A model generated the notes under the pieces. The model ran no database searches, had not been told where the DNA came from, and saw only the letters and a program-made list of their open reading frames with translations. Shown piece by piece: positions 1 through 13,000 of a DNA stretch of 64,000 bases. Positions within the stretch are counted from its first letter, which is position 1; every line of letters starts with the position of its first letter. The position numbers and the translations under genes are program-made. The DNA comes from Toxotes chatareus (lineage: Eukaryota > Chordata > Actinopteri > Toxotidae), in contig CM028889.1 of assembly GCA_016801885.1 (NCBI GenBank), forward strand, positions 23,442,001 to 23,506,000. The letters are read 5' to 3'.

Positions 1-3000
1 TGGGAGACAAATAGTGAGCTTAAGAAACTTTGATGATTTCATAAGTTTCAGACTTGGTTGATTCATTAAATTCTAGCAGCAGCTGTGTTTGAAGTTTAAT
101 GTTTATCCAAAACGCTCTAAGTGGCTACAGCTCTTCACTAACGGTTCAGTATATAAAACTGATTCACTCACAGAAAAACAGACAAAAATGTCTGATGTCA
201 GTTTGTATACCAACTTCTAACCTCAGTTAAAACCGGCCCTGGGTTTTATGTGTCTTCTGCCACAATAAAAGCCACACATATTTCTGTTCGCTTAAAAGGC
301 TTTTATAAAAAGCAGCTACAGGAAGTGTTGCCCTTGCATTAGCAGCAATGTAACGTCACTTATTCTCTGTGGTTTCAAAACCCCACTGTCACTTTTGCTG
401 TTTTATGTTTTTGTTTTCAACAAAACTTTCTAGCATGAGCACTTGCAGTATTGCTCAGTCTGATACTTGCTTACTTGCCACCCCCAGGTCAGTCTAATCA
501 CACAGATTTTGGACTTTGATTTTACTGTGTACTATTATATTGAATATACTATAAGCTATAAGGGATGCAACTTAATGATTGAAAATCTCAACCGTCAGGT
601 CAAAACAAACTTATAGAGTACTCATTTCAAACTGAAAGTTTAGTAGGCTTTTCCAGTTTTAGTTCTGCCAGTGGAAACATGATTCTTAGTGATCCAGTCA
701 GCAGTGATGATCACTGATAAGACAGAAACTGAAAGTCTGCTCACTAATTCATCTGCACTGTTTGTGTTGACAGGACATTAGCCTGATGTGCGCAGACAGC
801 TGTTTTCTAGTGTTCGTGCCGTGGCACGGAAAGACCGAATAAATTAGTAGTCACGTCTCGTTGCCAGAGATCATGTCTCTGAGAGTTCAGATCAGTGTGC
901 AGTCTTTTTCAGTCTATTCCTCTCACAGATACCATTTCTAGGACCCTGTTCAAACCTGACATTAGCGAGTCTCTTGGGGGATCAGATCACAATGGACAGC
1001 TCTAAGTACAGGTGTGAATGCACTCAAGACGCATTGAGGACACATGAAATCTGATCACTCAGACCACATTCAGAGGTGGACTGCATATGGGAGTGAAAAC
1101 ACAAATGTGTCCCGGGCCACATCTAAGGACCCCCATGCCACTGACATCCTCTAAGTGGACGTACATGCTCGTTGCAAATAAATACAAGTTGTAAAATCAT
1201 GTAACCAGGCTTTGTCCATGATGTCTGAAAAGTTGCACAAGTTCTTAGAATTATATTACAAGTGCGTCAAACACAAACAATGCACCGTCTGTTTTGTTTT
1301 GATTTCTTCTTTTACTTTGGGGTGGACTAGGCGTGGGAGGTGCTTTGCTGCCTCCAGTGAAAAACAACCGCGCATTTGGTCTTTGCAAAGGTAAATAAGA
1401 TACGTCTTTATTTGTATATAGAGTGGGGAAGTGAGATCCAATCACGATTGGTTACTTGAGATGCATGGTAATGCCAGTTTTGAACAGGGCTTAGATTAGC
1501 TACCAGATAGCCTGAGTCAGCTGACCGTCCTGAGTCATGACAGCGGTGGGTCGGGATAGACTGCAGTAACTCACAACTCAGTTTACCAGACCGCCGTGAC
1601 TCAAGGCAGCTCACATAGCCACCTGCCATCTACATTACATTTTAACTTAAAATAACCTTTTGGTGCAGGTTGTTATAACTTGTTATAACCTACAGAACAC
1701 GTAATGTCAGCATAACATTTAGCACATATTCTCACACACTCAGAATATCTTGTCCTATCTATAAAATTCTGATAGTCTTTGTTATATATGTGACATGCAG
1801 TGTCACTTTTGGCCTTAATGAGTGTTCGCTCAACCTCCATGAAGAGGTTTTACTGCTGTGTGTTTGATTTGTGCCAATCCTCAGAGACTCATAGAGGAAG
1901 GCATAGAGATTTTATCAGTTTCCTCTAAACAGTGCAGCTCTGACTGACTGCTCTGTTGCCCTGTATTGTTAGCCTGCCCTTTCCTTGTTAATAGTCCGTG
2001 CAGGGAATGACCACAGACATCAGTGCTGCTGCCAGCTCCACACTTCCTCTGCTTCCCCTGCCCCCCTTTCCTCTACCCCCCACCCCCAGTCATCCGTCAC
2101 CATGCTCAGGTCGCATAGGCTTCACCAGCAGAGTTGAACTTGGGCTGGGCGGCATGCCCGTTCCCATTTGGACCACGAATCAGACTGAACCCTGCACACA
2201 CACACACAGACATAGCCATACACACAAACTGTGGGCCAGTGCTCTGCCCACACGTGACAGCCTGCTGCTCTGAGGCCCTTCCACATGCCGCTACTCACAA
2301 GCTTGGCACCGTTGCCTCTCTTCGGTTCATCTGATGCATATACAGATACTGTTATCGAGACCACTTGGATCTGTGCCTTGGATCTTGGAGTAGTTTTTAG
2401 TATTTGTTCATTTCAAAGCTGTAGGCCGGGGCTGGGCAACAGGAAAGCATTGATCTAGGTCTGTGAGAGTTGTACATACCACGTGTGTCTGTGTCACTGG
2501 GGGATGTGCCAGGAGAAAAGACAGAAGCGGGGACAGGCCTGAACAGCCTGTGTGTAAAGCCTGAGCTCTAATTATCAACCACTGAGAGCTGTAGGGATCG
2601 AGGGAGAAGAAGAAAAGAGAGAGAGAGAGAAGCAAGTGTATCTAAAAAAAGCGTAATCACACCCCACGGTGCGAGCTGCTGCTACTGCACTGATTTAGAA
2701 CTAGTGGAATTTCACAAACAGGGTACACAGACCTAACTGAACCAGGCTCAGGTGTGTGTGTGTGTGCTTCTAATAATGTGTCCACTTAACAGGCATCATG
2801 TCTACTGCGTATTGTTATCAGCTGAGCAGAAGAAGAATCAGCTGACCTGCACTTCACCACAATATTCATGCAGCTGACAGACCTGGTGACTGTTTTTAAT
2901 TGTCCGTGTAAATTGGAAATGTTTGCCTTGAAAATGGAAAAGAAGGCTTTCGTTATATATGACGACTAATTTCTAAAATGTGGCGGTGTTCGCAAACGAG

Positions 3001-4381
3001 CTGTTGGCATTTGTCAACACAGATAACGTGTGGCAGTATTCACTGCTGTGGAAATCACATGGCTGTAGAAGGAAAGGCAACTCAATCAAGAAATAACATT
3101 TTATTTTATCACATTCTCTCAGACCTGGTGGAAATGTCTTGTTTATTTGAAAGTTATATAATAGATCATAAATGTCAAATGTAGGCTGCTTTGAATGTCA
3201 ATTATTTGTCATGTTGTTGAGTTTTATATTTCTATTGCTCTCAGAAGCTGAGTCAATCAAGATCATCCGTGACAGTCAACTCGTAACTAACCCACCCACT
3301 TCATGGTCACACTTTATATTTCCAGATGACATTTCATTTGATGATCATTACTGATGGTGATGGTACTGAGAAATATTCTTCTAAAAACTTTAAAAAGTTC
3401 AACAAAATTTTTAAGGTGCAAAGTTAGATAATTGTGTTTCATCTCCCTCTTCCTTTTTAAGACCTGCTGTGCCCTTGGTTGCTCTGCTCTCCCACTAGAT
3501 CATGCTTATATCCAGCCACAGACAGGCCTAAATATTCATGAACTGATGGCTCAATATGTTAGAGGGCAGAGCACGGTTGGTACAGTGGCAGGCTGGAGAA
3601 CGGCTGTGTGGTGTCACTGGGTTCACTTTGCATCATGTTGCTATGATAACTCAGATGCATGCAGGCCTCTTGTCTGGAAGGACGAGGATATTCGATTTGC
3701 TGGCGTTTTTGCACAGATGTTAGTGTTTGTACATGTAGAGTTGTGGCAGTGTCTTGCTTTCCCTCAGCCCTTCCTGCAGCTCTAGCTCGTAGGCGTCCTC
3801 TCTTTTTTCCCACTCCTACTGGTCCACGCTATCACGGAGCTGCCTCGGCCCGCTCATTGACCTTCAGAAGGATCTGAGCATCAGCGGCATGTTAAGTGAC
3901 GGTGTGTGGGGGCTGTTAGCCATGTTCCCTCGACAGCGACACACACACACACACACACAGATACACACACCATTGTCCCTCCGCAGGCTGTGCCACCGAT
4001 CTGTGCTTGAACAGCCAACCTGCTGAGTGAAAGCAGTGTATATCGAACTGCTGTGACATGCCGCCACATGCTGTGTTACTGTGTGTGCAGGTTATTAGAG
4101 AGCGTGTGTGATGAGCCTGGCCTCTCTTAGTGTCAGATCAATAGTGTTCTCTTGACTAGAGCCCAGGGACAGTGAGAACCTAAACCTTTGCTGGCTTAGC
4201 ATTACCGACTCGTGCTCTCGTGATTAACAGGCTTCATAAAAGAAATAACCGAACTTAGAAGTTAGATTGTTCTTTTTGTTCCTGTAAAACAAAGAGCGAA
4301 AGGGAAAGGGGAGTAGAACATTTCAATTCTTGAAACTTAATCCTACTATGAAATGTAAATACAAGGGAGGGTTATGTCCCA

Positions 4382-4412
<31 letters not shown>

Positions 4413-6842
4413 CAGGATTTGCTCAGTACAGTGTTTCCCCGTAATTTGGCAGTAAGACCTACTGCAGTTCATTCATACTTTGCCTAAAACTTAACAACTT
4501 TGACTTTGTAGGCCTACACCTCCTAACAGTGTGAATTCTCTTAGGGTGTGTGTATTGTGGGCACTAAAGAGAGGAAGAAGAGGGGCACAGCTTAATGGGC
4601 TGTCACATCCCTCACTGCTCAGCTCAACACACTGACCCACTTTGGCTCTGTGACTTTGGTGCATTTGCAGCATGCTTTTCAAATGCATCAAGCCCTGCTG
4701 CTGCTGCTGCTAGGCAAAACGCATATCATGTGTCTGTACAGTGTACAGTGCAAGCATTAGACCTTAAAGCACAATGGAGAAAAAGAAGAAATGGATTCTC
4801 TCCTTGATGCTTTTTCAAAAGATTGTGCAGTGAAATTGCCAGGATTCTGTTCTCTGTTCATAATTGTAAGGACTGTGAGTCTTGCTGTTAGCACGAGGAG
4901 GACATTTGTGGCACTCTCGCACACATTTGGAGCAGATTGAGATGCGAGACTTGCAGGGCTGCGAGGTGTCAAAGACAAGCCTGCAGAGCTGCAGGCAGAA
5001 ACTGGCAGAGTCGTCAAAGCTGCTGAAGTCACACAACTGTCTGTTAATGCTGAACACTACAGGAATCTCACGTCTGATCCTTCATTCGGTCTCACAGTGT
5101 GTGACCTTTCCCCCGATCACACTTGAGGTACAGTTCTGTAAAGGGACACGCAATCCTGGTACCCCCTTCCTACACACACATACTCAACATAGCAATCCTT
5201 TATGTTTGTGTGTGCCTCTTACATAGTTATTTTCTATTAAGCCAAACAGACATTCACTTAAAGGCTGATGCTGCTGTAAAATGAGGTTGAGGTGAAGAGG
5301 AGACAGAGGAGATGAGCAGTGTAAGGAGGACAGAGGACCTGCCAAACGGAGGTGGTGGAGACCTGTTTTCAGGGCCACTGGAGACGGGAATGTAAAGGGT
5401 CAGTGCAGGATGTGGAATGTGTTGTCACATGCACAAATATGCCGGCATGTGCATGATGATACACAGGCGCACTTGCTGGTACGCTTTGTCCCCTTCACAA
5501 CGAGCCCTGTTAGGCTGCCAGCGCCTTTGTGTTTGAACTGCAGCATGTGAATGTCAAAAAGCAGTCTGGAAACACGAGTGGAGGGAGGGAGAGGCAGTCG
5601 ATTCAGAGAGGCCTAATTCAACAGCACCTGCCATGCTGTGTAGTAAGTCACATTTAGCTTAACAACAACAAATCCCCTGCTGCAAGCTCCAACATGACTC
5701 TCTCCAGTTTCTGCTGCTCTTCCTCTGTTATTCTCTTCTTCCTCCTCTAATCCCTGTAATGTCCTCCTGAAGTGTTATCATGGTGAAACCGAAACATTGT
5801 CCGCCCATCCTTACATTCCCAGAATTCCTGAATACACACCTATCACTGTATCACTACTCATATGATATTGCTTCATCTAAACACCCCCGACCTCAACCTC
5901 AGAAAGCGAAGCATGATGATTCAAGCACGTAGAACTGTGTCACCAAGCACGGCATATTTCATCTCAGCTCACCGCCAGAGGTGCATGGATGTGGCTGAGA
6001 GCAGAGAGTAAGGTGCTCTGACCAGTAAGGATTGGATCGGGAGGATGTTTTTGAAGTAGCATAGCTGGAGGTGTGGGCGGCTGTAGCTGTAAAGTTAGAT
6101 GTAAACTGGTTCGGGATGGTTGCTATCGTGACTGACGAGGAAGCTCAGACACAGAGCAAACTGACGGACAGCAGACAAGCAGAGACAGGCTGTTTGCCAG
6201 GGGGTGTTTACACTGTTCAGCATATAGGCAGATCAACACTCTCTGTGACAGTGGCACACAGACTATAGTTGTGAGCATAGACTCTGTTAGATCTGTGTAC
6301 AAAGAGGTTGTTGTTGTTTCTGTTGTCCTAGCATAAAAGTGAGTTTCTTGTCAGGGCTGGTGTACAACAGAGCTGAACTGTTTTCTTAATCAGATGTGAG
6401 TAGGATGTATAGGCTTATGTCAGCAAAGGTTTAAAGTTGACTTTGGTTAGTGGAAATCTTAATCTGCTGTTTGTTCTGCCGGTGAGCTTTGTACCTCCAT
6501 CCAGCGTGTCAACAACTTGGAGGGCACGAGAAGATCTTAGCCCCTACCTAATGGTTAAAGGCCAGCTACTGTCTGCCAGCATACTGCCTTCGATCACAGC
6601 CTTTCTGAGTCCCACTCAGTCCAACACACAGGCTTTATCTCTTAGAGTAGTGAGACACCTACTGGCTAATATTAGTCATGTCATTTCATGTTTTAAGTGT
6701 GGAGGCACACAGCAAGATAGGATTTATGCTATACAGTACAAGTAAAGTTTGTTCAAAACTGAGACCGTATTGCATTAAATCCAAAGTTTGAAAGGCACAG
6801 GTTTCAGATTTAGTTGAGGTGCAGTATAGACATATAAGTAGT

Positions 6843-7153
6843 GATCTACCAATCCATCTTCTTCTACGTCCCATACCAACTCTGATACATTTTTTTCGAT
6901 ATCTGCCAGCACTCAGTACCCTCCCAGTATCAGTGCTCTGGTTTTCCCAAATTTAAAATCTTTACTACTTAGATATCTGTGAATTAATTTATATGCACAG
7001 TAACATGGCCAGGAAATGTTGTGGAGCTTTAAACTGAGTTGGCTGTTGTGAATGAATAAGGTTAATGATAAAGAACTGTGGCTTGGTCATGCCATGGCTG
7101 ATACCTGATCTGCTTAACAAGGTCAGTATCAGACCGATACTGATCGGTACATC
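6843..7153. mobile_element. Degenerate hAT-like MITE
   Basis: The ends form imperfect terminal inverted repeats: GATCTACCAATC at 6843-6854 and, on the other strand, GATGTACCGATC from 7153-7142 (10 of 12 identical). The interior carries repeated GATA/GTATC-rich words (gatatctgcc, agtatcagtg, cagtatcagaccgatactgatcgg) typical of fish hAT-derived non-autonomous elements as I know them. It has no coding capacity and is about 311 bp. Family assignment is by appearance only. Confidence 0.4.
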
Positions 7154-7237
7154 CGCACACATAATGTAGTTATATTATGATTACCATGTTTTTGGATCCA
7201 CGTGAGCAATAAGACAAAGCAATTCTTCAATACTGAG

Positions 7238-7280
7238 TAATATAATATAATATAATGTAATATAATATAATATAATATAA
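7238..7280. repeat. (TATAA)n pentanucleotide microsatellite
   Basis: About eight units of TATAA/TAATA with a single interruption (aatgtaata). Confidence 0.85.
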
Positions 7281-7601
7281 GTGCCATTGCTATAAGGTGT
7301 AACTATCTGGGAAGGATAGTTATTTGATGTTTATGTTCCTTCTCTTAAACATTCTCCCCTGTATTTTGCTGAGCTAATGGTGACTGAAACCAGTGGTTTA
7401 TAAGATGCACAAGTGTCCATTAACATTTGTTGCAATGGCTGGTCGTTTGCACTTACACAAATCAGATCAGCCACTGGATTTTTTTTTTTTTTTTTTTGGC
7501 TGTGTTTGTTACTGATGGCTGCGTGGGTTTTCCTCATGTTCAGAAGAATCATGCCGCCTCCCTCTCTGTCTCTCTCTTTTGTTCTTTTCACTTTCACACA
7601 G

Positions 7602-7711
7602 ACAACAGGAGCCAGTCTCACAGAAAGACAGAACTCGATAGACAAAGTCGGCAATACAGCAACAACGGGCTAACCTCACTTCCTGCACTATGCCCATCTG
7701 ACACACAACTG
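7602..7711 (+). other. Candidate non-coding 5' exon of ralgps2
   Basis: A strong pyrimidine tract (tctctctcttttgttctttt) ends in cacacag at 7601, and 110 nt later there is a consensus donor CTG|gtaagt. If spliced to the 9883 acceptor, the frame entering the main ORF is closed by a TGA at 7699-7701, so translation would still start at 9954. The exon contains a three-codon upstream ORF (ATG at 7690, TGA at 7699). No coding match is recognised; support is from splice-site quality only. Confidence 0.4.
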
Positions 7712-8447
7712 GTAAGTGAGGCCTTGTCTTGGCAAGCATAGTTTGTTTTTGCAGGTGTGGTGACAGCACTCTGAGTGTGCCTGCAGGGTTGTAGGCTAAC
7801 TGTTTTTTAATCATATTAGCATATGACTACAGTTGGGCAAATCACCGCGATAGGATCAGACGTGACTGAGACATTACTTATGGTGCTAAACACACAGGAG
7901 TGCAGGTGTCCAACAAACAATATGCAGGAATGTGTCTCAAGCTCAACAACCTTGTTGAATTTTGTAGTAAAGTTTAGTTGTACATGTTAAGTTGTAGATG
8001 TATTTAGAGAGTTTATTTTTGAATGAATGGATAATCACTGGTTTTGTGTGAGACACAAGAGTTATGTTCGCATTTATCACATTTGCTGTAGCTTTTAAAG
8101 ACCGCGGGCTGTGTGTTAGCGTGTGGTGACGATAAGCGAAACTCCCAACTGATATTTTACATAATTGTCAAGGGGCTTTTCGGAGTAAAGGACAAGACGT
8201 ACATAGGTATTAGACCAGGAAGTAAGGTAATTACAGATGTATGACTTTATAAACAAGAGACAGACTTAGACTTGTAAACACAGACTGACTGTAGTTTCCT
8301 GTGCAATTATACACTGCTGTCAAACAATGTGAGGGAAGTTGACATGATGTAGTGCTGTTTGTTCTTGGCTGAGCAGAATGCAACGGTGGAAGGCTGCTAA
8401 TGGTTCTTAAAGCACATGCCATTTCAGCTCGAGCCTTGAGTCAGCCA

Positions 8448-8450
<3 letters not shown>

Positions 8451-8528
<78 letters not shown>

Positions 8529-8550
8529 AGACACAGACACAGACACACAG
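8451..8550. repeat. (AC)n then (ACAGAC)n compound microsatellite
   Basis: About 36 uninterrupted AC units, followed by four to five AGACAC-type units. Intronic/upstream of the ralgps2 start exon. Confidence 0.95.
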
Positions 8551-9882
8551 AGGCCTGCATTGTCAAGTACACAAGGGATGTCTTTGCTGGCCTTCAGTAT
8601 TCTAAGCGGCGCCTTATTTTTCATTACTGTCTCTCAGTGTGCTTTTGGCAAAGAATAGTCTCTGAGGTGTTTTCAGTCCTGGCCAGAGAAGAATACTGTG
8701 GAATATTAAAATATCACATCATACCATTCTAATAAGAAATCCTTCACCCTTGAAATTTCAGTTTGTACAAGAACAAGACACTGTGCCTGTTATCTAATGT
8801 TCATGATGCATAAGATCATTAAGCACTTATATTAATCTTTTGTTGCGTTTCTGTCTGCATTGTCATGTGTAGGTTCTGACTGGGATATCAAAGTAGATAA
8901 GTGGATAATCAGTTTGTGTTTTTCCGGATACCATGACTGAGACATTGTGAGTAGTAGCAGTGATAAATGAATAATTAGTACTTCAGGAGCAGTGGTGCTA
9001 GTATTGCTTACAATTTATGGAAGACGACCAGAAAATGCAGCTTGTGCAACGTTCATTGATCGATTCTCATGCTGGAACTATGTATTGATTATTTGACTCA
9101 CCAACAGAATAGTGATAGATACAGCTTTGTCTTGCCGTGGTAGCTTGTGTAGTGTATTTGTCTTCACATTTACATATTTAAATGGTTATGTAATGAAACA
9201 GTTGGTGCTCGGGTTTTAAGAAAAACAAAACACGCGAATAACTCCAGCAGTCAGTTTGTGTTTTTATAGCTGTTGAAATCCATTCTCCAGAGCACCTGGA
9301 GAGTTTCAGGATGTGCATATTCGTGCTCTGCGAGCCTCTTGACAAAAGATGTCCTTATAAAATTCCTTCCTGTGTTTAGAAGTTAAATCTGGTCTGGAGA
9401 GTCATCGAGTGGCAGTAGGTCATACTCCAGTGTCGGGTGTAAGCTGTTTAGTGTTGTGGCGCTAATAGACAGCTGGCTTCTCCAAACGCCTTTCACACAA
9501 GATCTCTTCTTAATGCTCAGCCTAAGCCCCTTCTGTCCTGTCCCTCTCTAGTGTAGTAAATGACGAGCTGTGAAAGTGTGCGTCCATATGGCACACACAG
9601 ACCTGCTGGGACAGAAACTGAACCTGTCAACACTTTCACCGTCATCTCAAGTTCAACCGTTAATAATTTTCTGAGGGTGAAATTAGCTTAGTATTCAGGT
9701 CAGGGGCCTGTAATGATAAAGTGAATTTGAGAATACTTAAAACAGCTTATTTCAACCAGTAGGTGGTGCTACTGCTACATGCTGAGTGATAAGTCTGCTA
9801 TGCATACAGAAAATAATGTTCCATATGTGGTGCACAGTTAACCTACTGTCCATATTTTCTTTTCTTGTCTATGTGTGTCCAG

Positions 9883-9953
9883 AGGGCCGGGCGGACTTTG
9901 CTGCAGCTGAGGATGATGAATGGTTTCCTGCGCTAGAGCTAGATGGTGTGGGA
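9883..9953 (+). other. ralgps2: 5' UTR part of the ralgps2 start exon, with upstream ORFs
   Basis: 71 nt between the splice acceptor and the start codon. It carries three out-of-frame ATGs (9913, 9920, 9943). The ORF from 9913 stops at 9934-9936; the ones from 9920 and 9943 run across the main start codon. They could damp or re-route initiation. Confidence 0.6.
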
Positions 9954-10013
9954 ATGATGGACCTCCCTAATGGCCAATCAGGCATCACCACCACCGCTGC
10001 AACAGTCTCTGAG
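9954..10013 (+). CDS. ralgps2: ralgps2 coding exon 1 (start codon)
   Basis: The exon body begins at 9883 after a cag acceptor, and the coding part is 20 codons starting MMDLPNGQSG. The donor is GAG|gtgagg, phase 0. It corresponds to human MDLMNGQ. The same frame is open back to the acceptor, but there is no upstream in-frame ATG in this exon. Confidence 0.88.
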
Positions 10014-13000
10014 GTGAGGCCACGCCCACACGCTAGACCTCTGTCCACTGTGTGTGTTAGATTAATGCACAACAAGTACTTCCTGTGCATCATTCTAGCA
10101 TCTCTCAACACAGAGAGCTTTAGTGTGTGATTGCTGGGTGACAGGATGTTGTCATGTGTCACGTCAGCACATTTTTGGAGTGATTCTTTAGCTTTGCTAT
10201 GAGCCCTTTCATACCACACCTGTCCTCTGCTCATCATAACCTTGTTTTTAACTGCATAGCCATCGTTCTTGTTTCTCAGATACCTTATCTCAGCTTTTAC
10301 CTTACAATGTGTGTGTGTGTGTGTGTGCGTGCGTGCGTGTGCTTGATTGTTTCTCCTCCTCCAGAAGAGCAGCAGCTCAGAATCTCTCAGTGATAAGGCT
10401 TCTTCAGAGCTGAAGAAGAGTTTTGATGCTGTTGTGTTTGATGTGCTCAAGGTTACTCCTGAAGAATATGCAGTAAGTAAAGTTTTTGTGGGGTTTTTTT
10501 TGTATCTGAGCCTATCTGTCCTTGTCTGGTTAACCTGCATCATGTATGAGTGTTTTTAAAAATGAAATGTTCAGTTAGCACAAATGTGATGTGCTGACTT
10601 TGGACTGCAGGAGATGTGGTGATAGAGGAGGAAATGGGGTCAGAGTTTGGATCAGTAATAATTGATGATGTTTGGCAGTGCCAAGCAGGCAGCGATAGAT
10701 TTCCCCTGGCTGCCTCTGCACAAACTTTCCGTGGTGACGATGAACAAACAGGAATCACATTGCTGCTGAATGAGGATTACTTTGTTGTGAGGAATAATGT
10801 TGTTGTGTGGAATAATGCCGCTGCCCCTATAACAATTCAAATAAAATATTTTCTTTTCTTCAGGTCTGTAGACTGATTTCATTGCTTTGATGTTTGTCTC
10901 TTGTTCTACCCTGTTCAACCACAAGGGGGCACTCTTCATCTTCTTTGTCACATCTTCCCTGGTATATTATTAAGAAAGCCTTTAAAGGTGCTGTCAGTAA
11001 AAATCAGAGTACAGGGAACAATGAGTTGTGCACTGTGCAATTTAACAATTCATAATTTGTCCATTACACAGTAATGTAGGTCTGAAATGGGGGATTAAGT
11101 GTGGGATTTGGGGAAATGCTTTGTCAAACTTTGTCATTGTGACCTACTAGAGTTGTTAAGTCTAACAACTGTTGTGTTACATCTCCTCCAGGGCCAGATT
11201 ACACTCATGGACGCTCCTGTGTTCAAAGCCATCCAGCCAGAGGTGAGATGCTTTCAGATTCACATCTGTAGAGAGAAAATGTGTTGACAGCTTTATTTTG
11301 ATGCCATTTCTGACATCTAGTGTGAGAGATCAAGTGGGACTTTTGAGTTACCTACACTTTTCAAACACTGTTGTTATTATATATATATATATGTTATTTT
11401 ATATATATATGTGCGTGTGTGTGTGTATATACAAGAATTTAAGATTTTACTCTATCCATCTGCTGTCTTTCTCAGTCTGTTCCCCTCTCTTTCTCTTTTT
11501 CTCTCCTGCACAATTACCATGCAGTTGGTATCTCAGCAGCAGCTTTGATCAGCGCTCCCACACAGAGCTACAGTTATGCAGAAAAAGGGTATCTGTGCCT
11601 TGCCCGGTCTTTTACACCTTGCCTCAGCGAGAGCCGGTGCAATCTCATGCTTTTTCTCATTTGGATTGTCAGACCCTTCCTGACAGCAGGCATGGATAGC
11701 CCGTGTTTAAGGTTGGCCACTGTGGCCTTATAAAAGCAGGATACAGACCACAACCCAGTATGGTGTGGTGCAGTCTGACTCCTGCTACTGCACATGTGCA
11801 ACACTTGTCTCATCTCAGCTAACAGCGCACGCACTCCTCTGACATGATATCATTTCCAGACCCACGGTTCAATTTAATTTAAATAACCGTGTCATAGTGT
11901 AGCTTGACCTTTTTAGTCTTGTAAATAGTTTGTTGTGTCTGAGTAATGGAACAAAACTAAAGATTAAAGTCACTGAGTAGCTGTCTTTGGAGTACATAGT
12001 TGTTTCTTCACTCAGAGGGAAGTCATTGATATCTTCTGGACTGCAGCCCCATCATCTTAACTCCATAAACTTTCATAAATGCGAACATGCTCCCATGTTG
12101 AGTCCGGTTTGACTGACTGGCTGTCTAAGCGGGATTTACAAGCCTAATGAAAATGTGTCCCTGTATTTCGGTCCAGTTTAGCAATTTGGAAAATAATGGT
12201 TCAGGGTGAAGATTTAAGGGTCAGGTAGATGTGGTTTCACTCGCTGCAGAGTCCCACATGTGGTGGTGGTGGTGGTGGTGGGGAGGGCTAGAAGTGGGAA
12301 TGAAGGATGATGCAGGGCAAAGTGAGCAGGAGGGGGCATTTGGGAAGAACTTTTGTGCTCACACTGGCCTGGTTGAGGGGCATGGCTGACAAGGAGATGA
12401 TGGCTGCAGTCTGGAGGGAGAGAAGGAGCAGAGTGTACAGTATGCAGAGTGACCCAGCAGCATCCTGGCAGGGACAGAGTGCTCTAGAGAGGCTTTTCCT
12501 GCCCTCGCTGTGCTTTTGTCTCACAACACTGGCGGACAAGACGCTACAAAGCTAAGACTGAACTGAACTCAGCTAGAGTTTCCACTGCTGTCAGTCTCGT
12601 AGACGGATGATGGGAAAAGCAGGTGTGTGTGTATGTGTTGGTGCACGCCTGCTGTTTCACTCCATTCACCGCCCGAATAGGAAAATATTAAATAACTTGG
12701 TTAAAACCTCGAGTTGTGCAATAGTGTTTTTACTGACGTACAGCCCATTTTTGCCTTTTAAGCACTCTTTAAATGCTGTGTTACACCGAAATCTACACAC
12801 ATATGGAAACCAAAATAGGGATTACTGATGAAAGGGTAACAGTCATGGACATGATTAGGGTTAAAAGGCATATTAATATAGAACAAATATTTTCATGTTT
12901 GCTGTATCATTTTCTTGAGATGAGGGAAAGAGTGGAAAAAAAGGCAAAGCTTGTGTTGGTTTCCATGACATGATTTGTTGTAATTCTCATTTGTTAAAAT

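Larger units (their letters stand above)
1..7601. other. Upstream or intron 1 sequence, no gene recognised
   Basis: No open frame here resembles a known protein, and the longest frames are short or low-complexity. It contains a 26-base T run (4384-4409), a short (AC)n at about 3939-3959, the MITE-like element at 6843-7153 and a TATAA pentanucleotide array at 7238. It is most likely first-intron sequence of ralgps2, whose promoter would then lie left of the window. Confidence 0.5.

Noticed and set aside
8400..8732. 110-codon frame with a His-Thr tract
   Set aside because: Produced by the (AC)n array at 8451; no start context or splice support.
9760..9773. CCAGTAGGTGGTGC as a third CTCF motif
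   Set aside because: It has T in place of the nearly invariant C at core position 12, so it is a weak match; not called.
9869..10543. 224-codon open frame on the minus strand
   Set aside because: It is the antisense shadow of ralgps2 coding exons 1 and 2 and crosses a GT microsatellite read as His-Thr repeats; no family resemblance.
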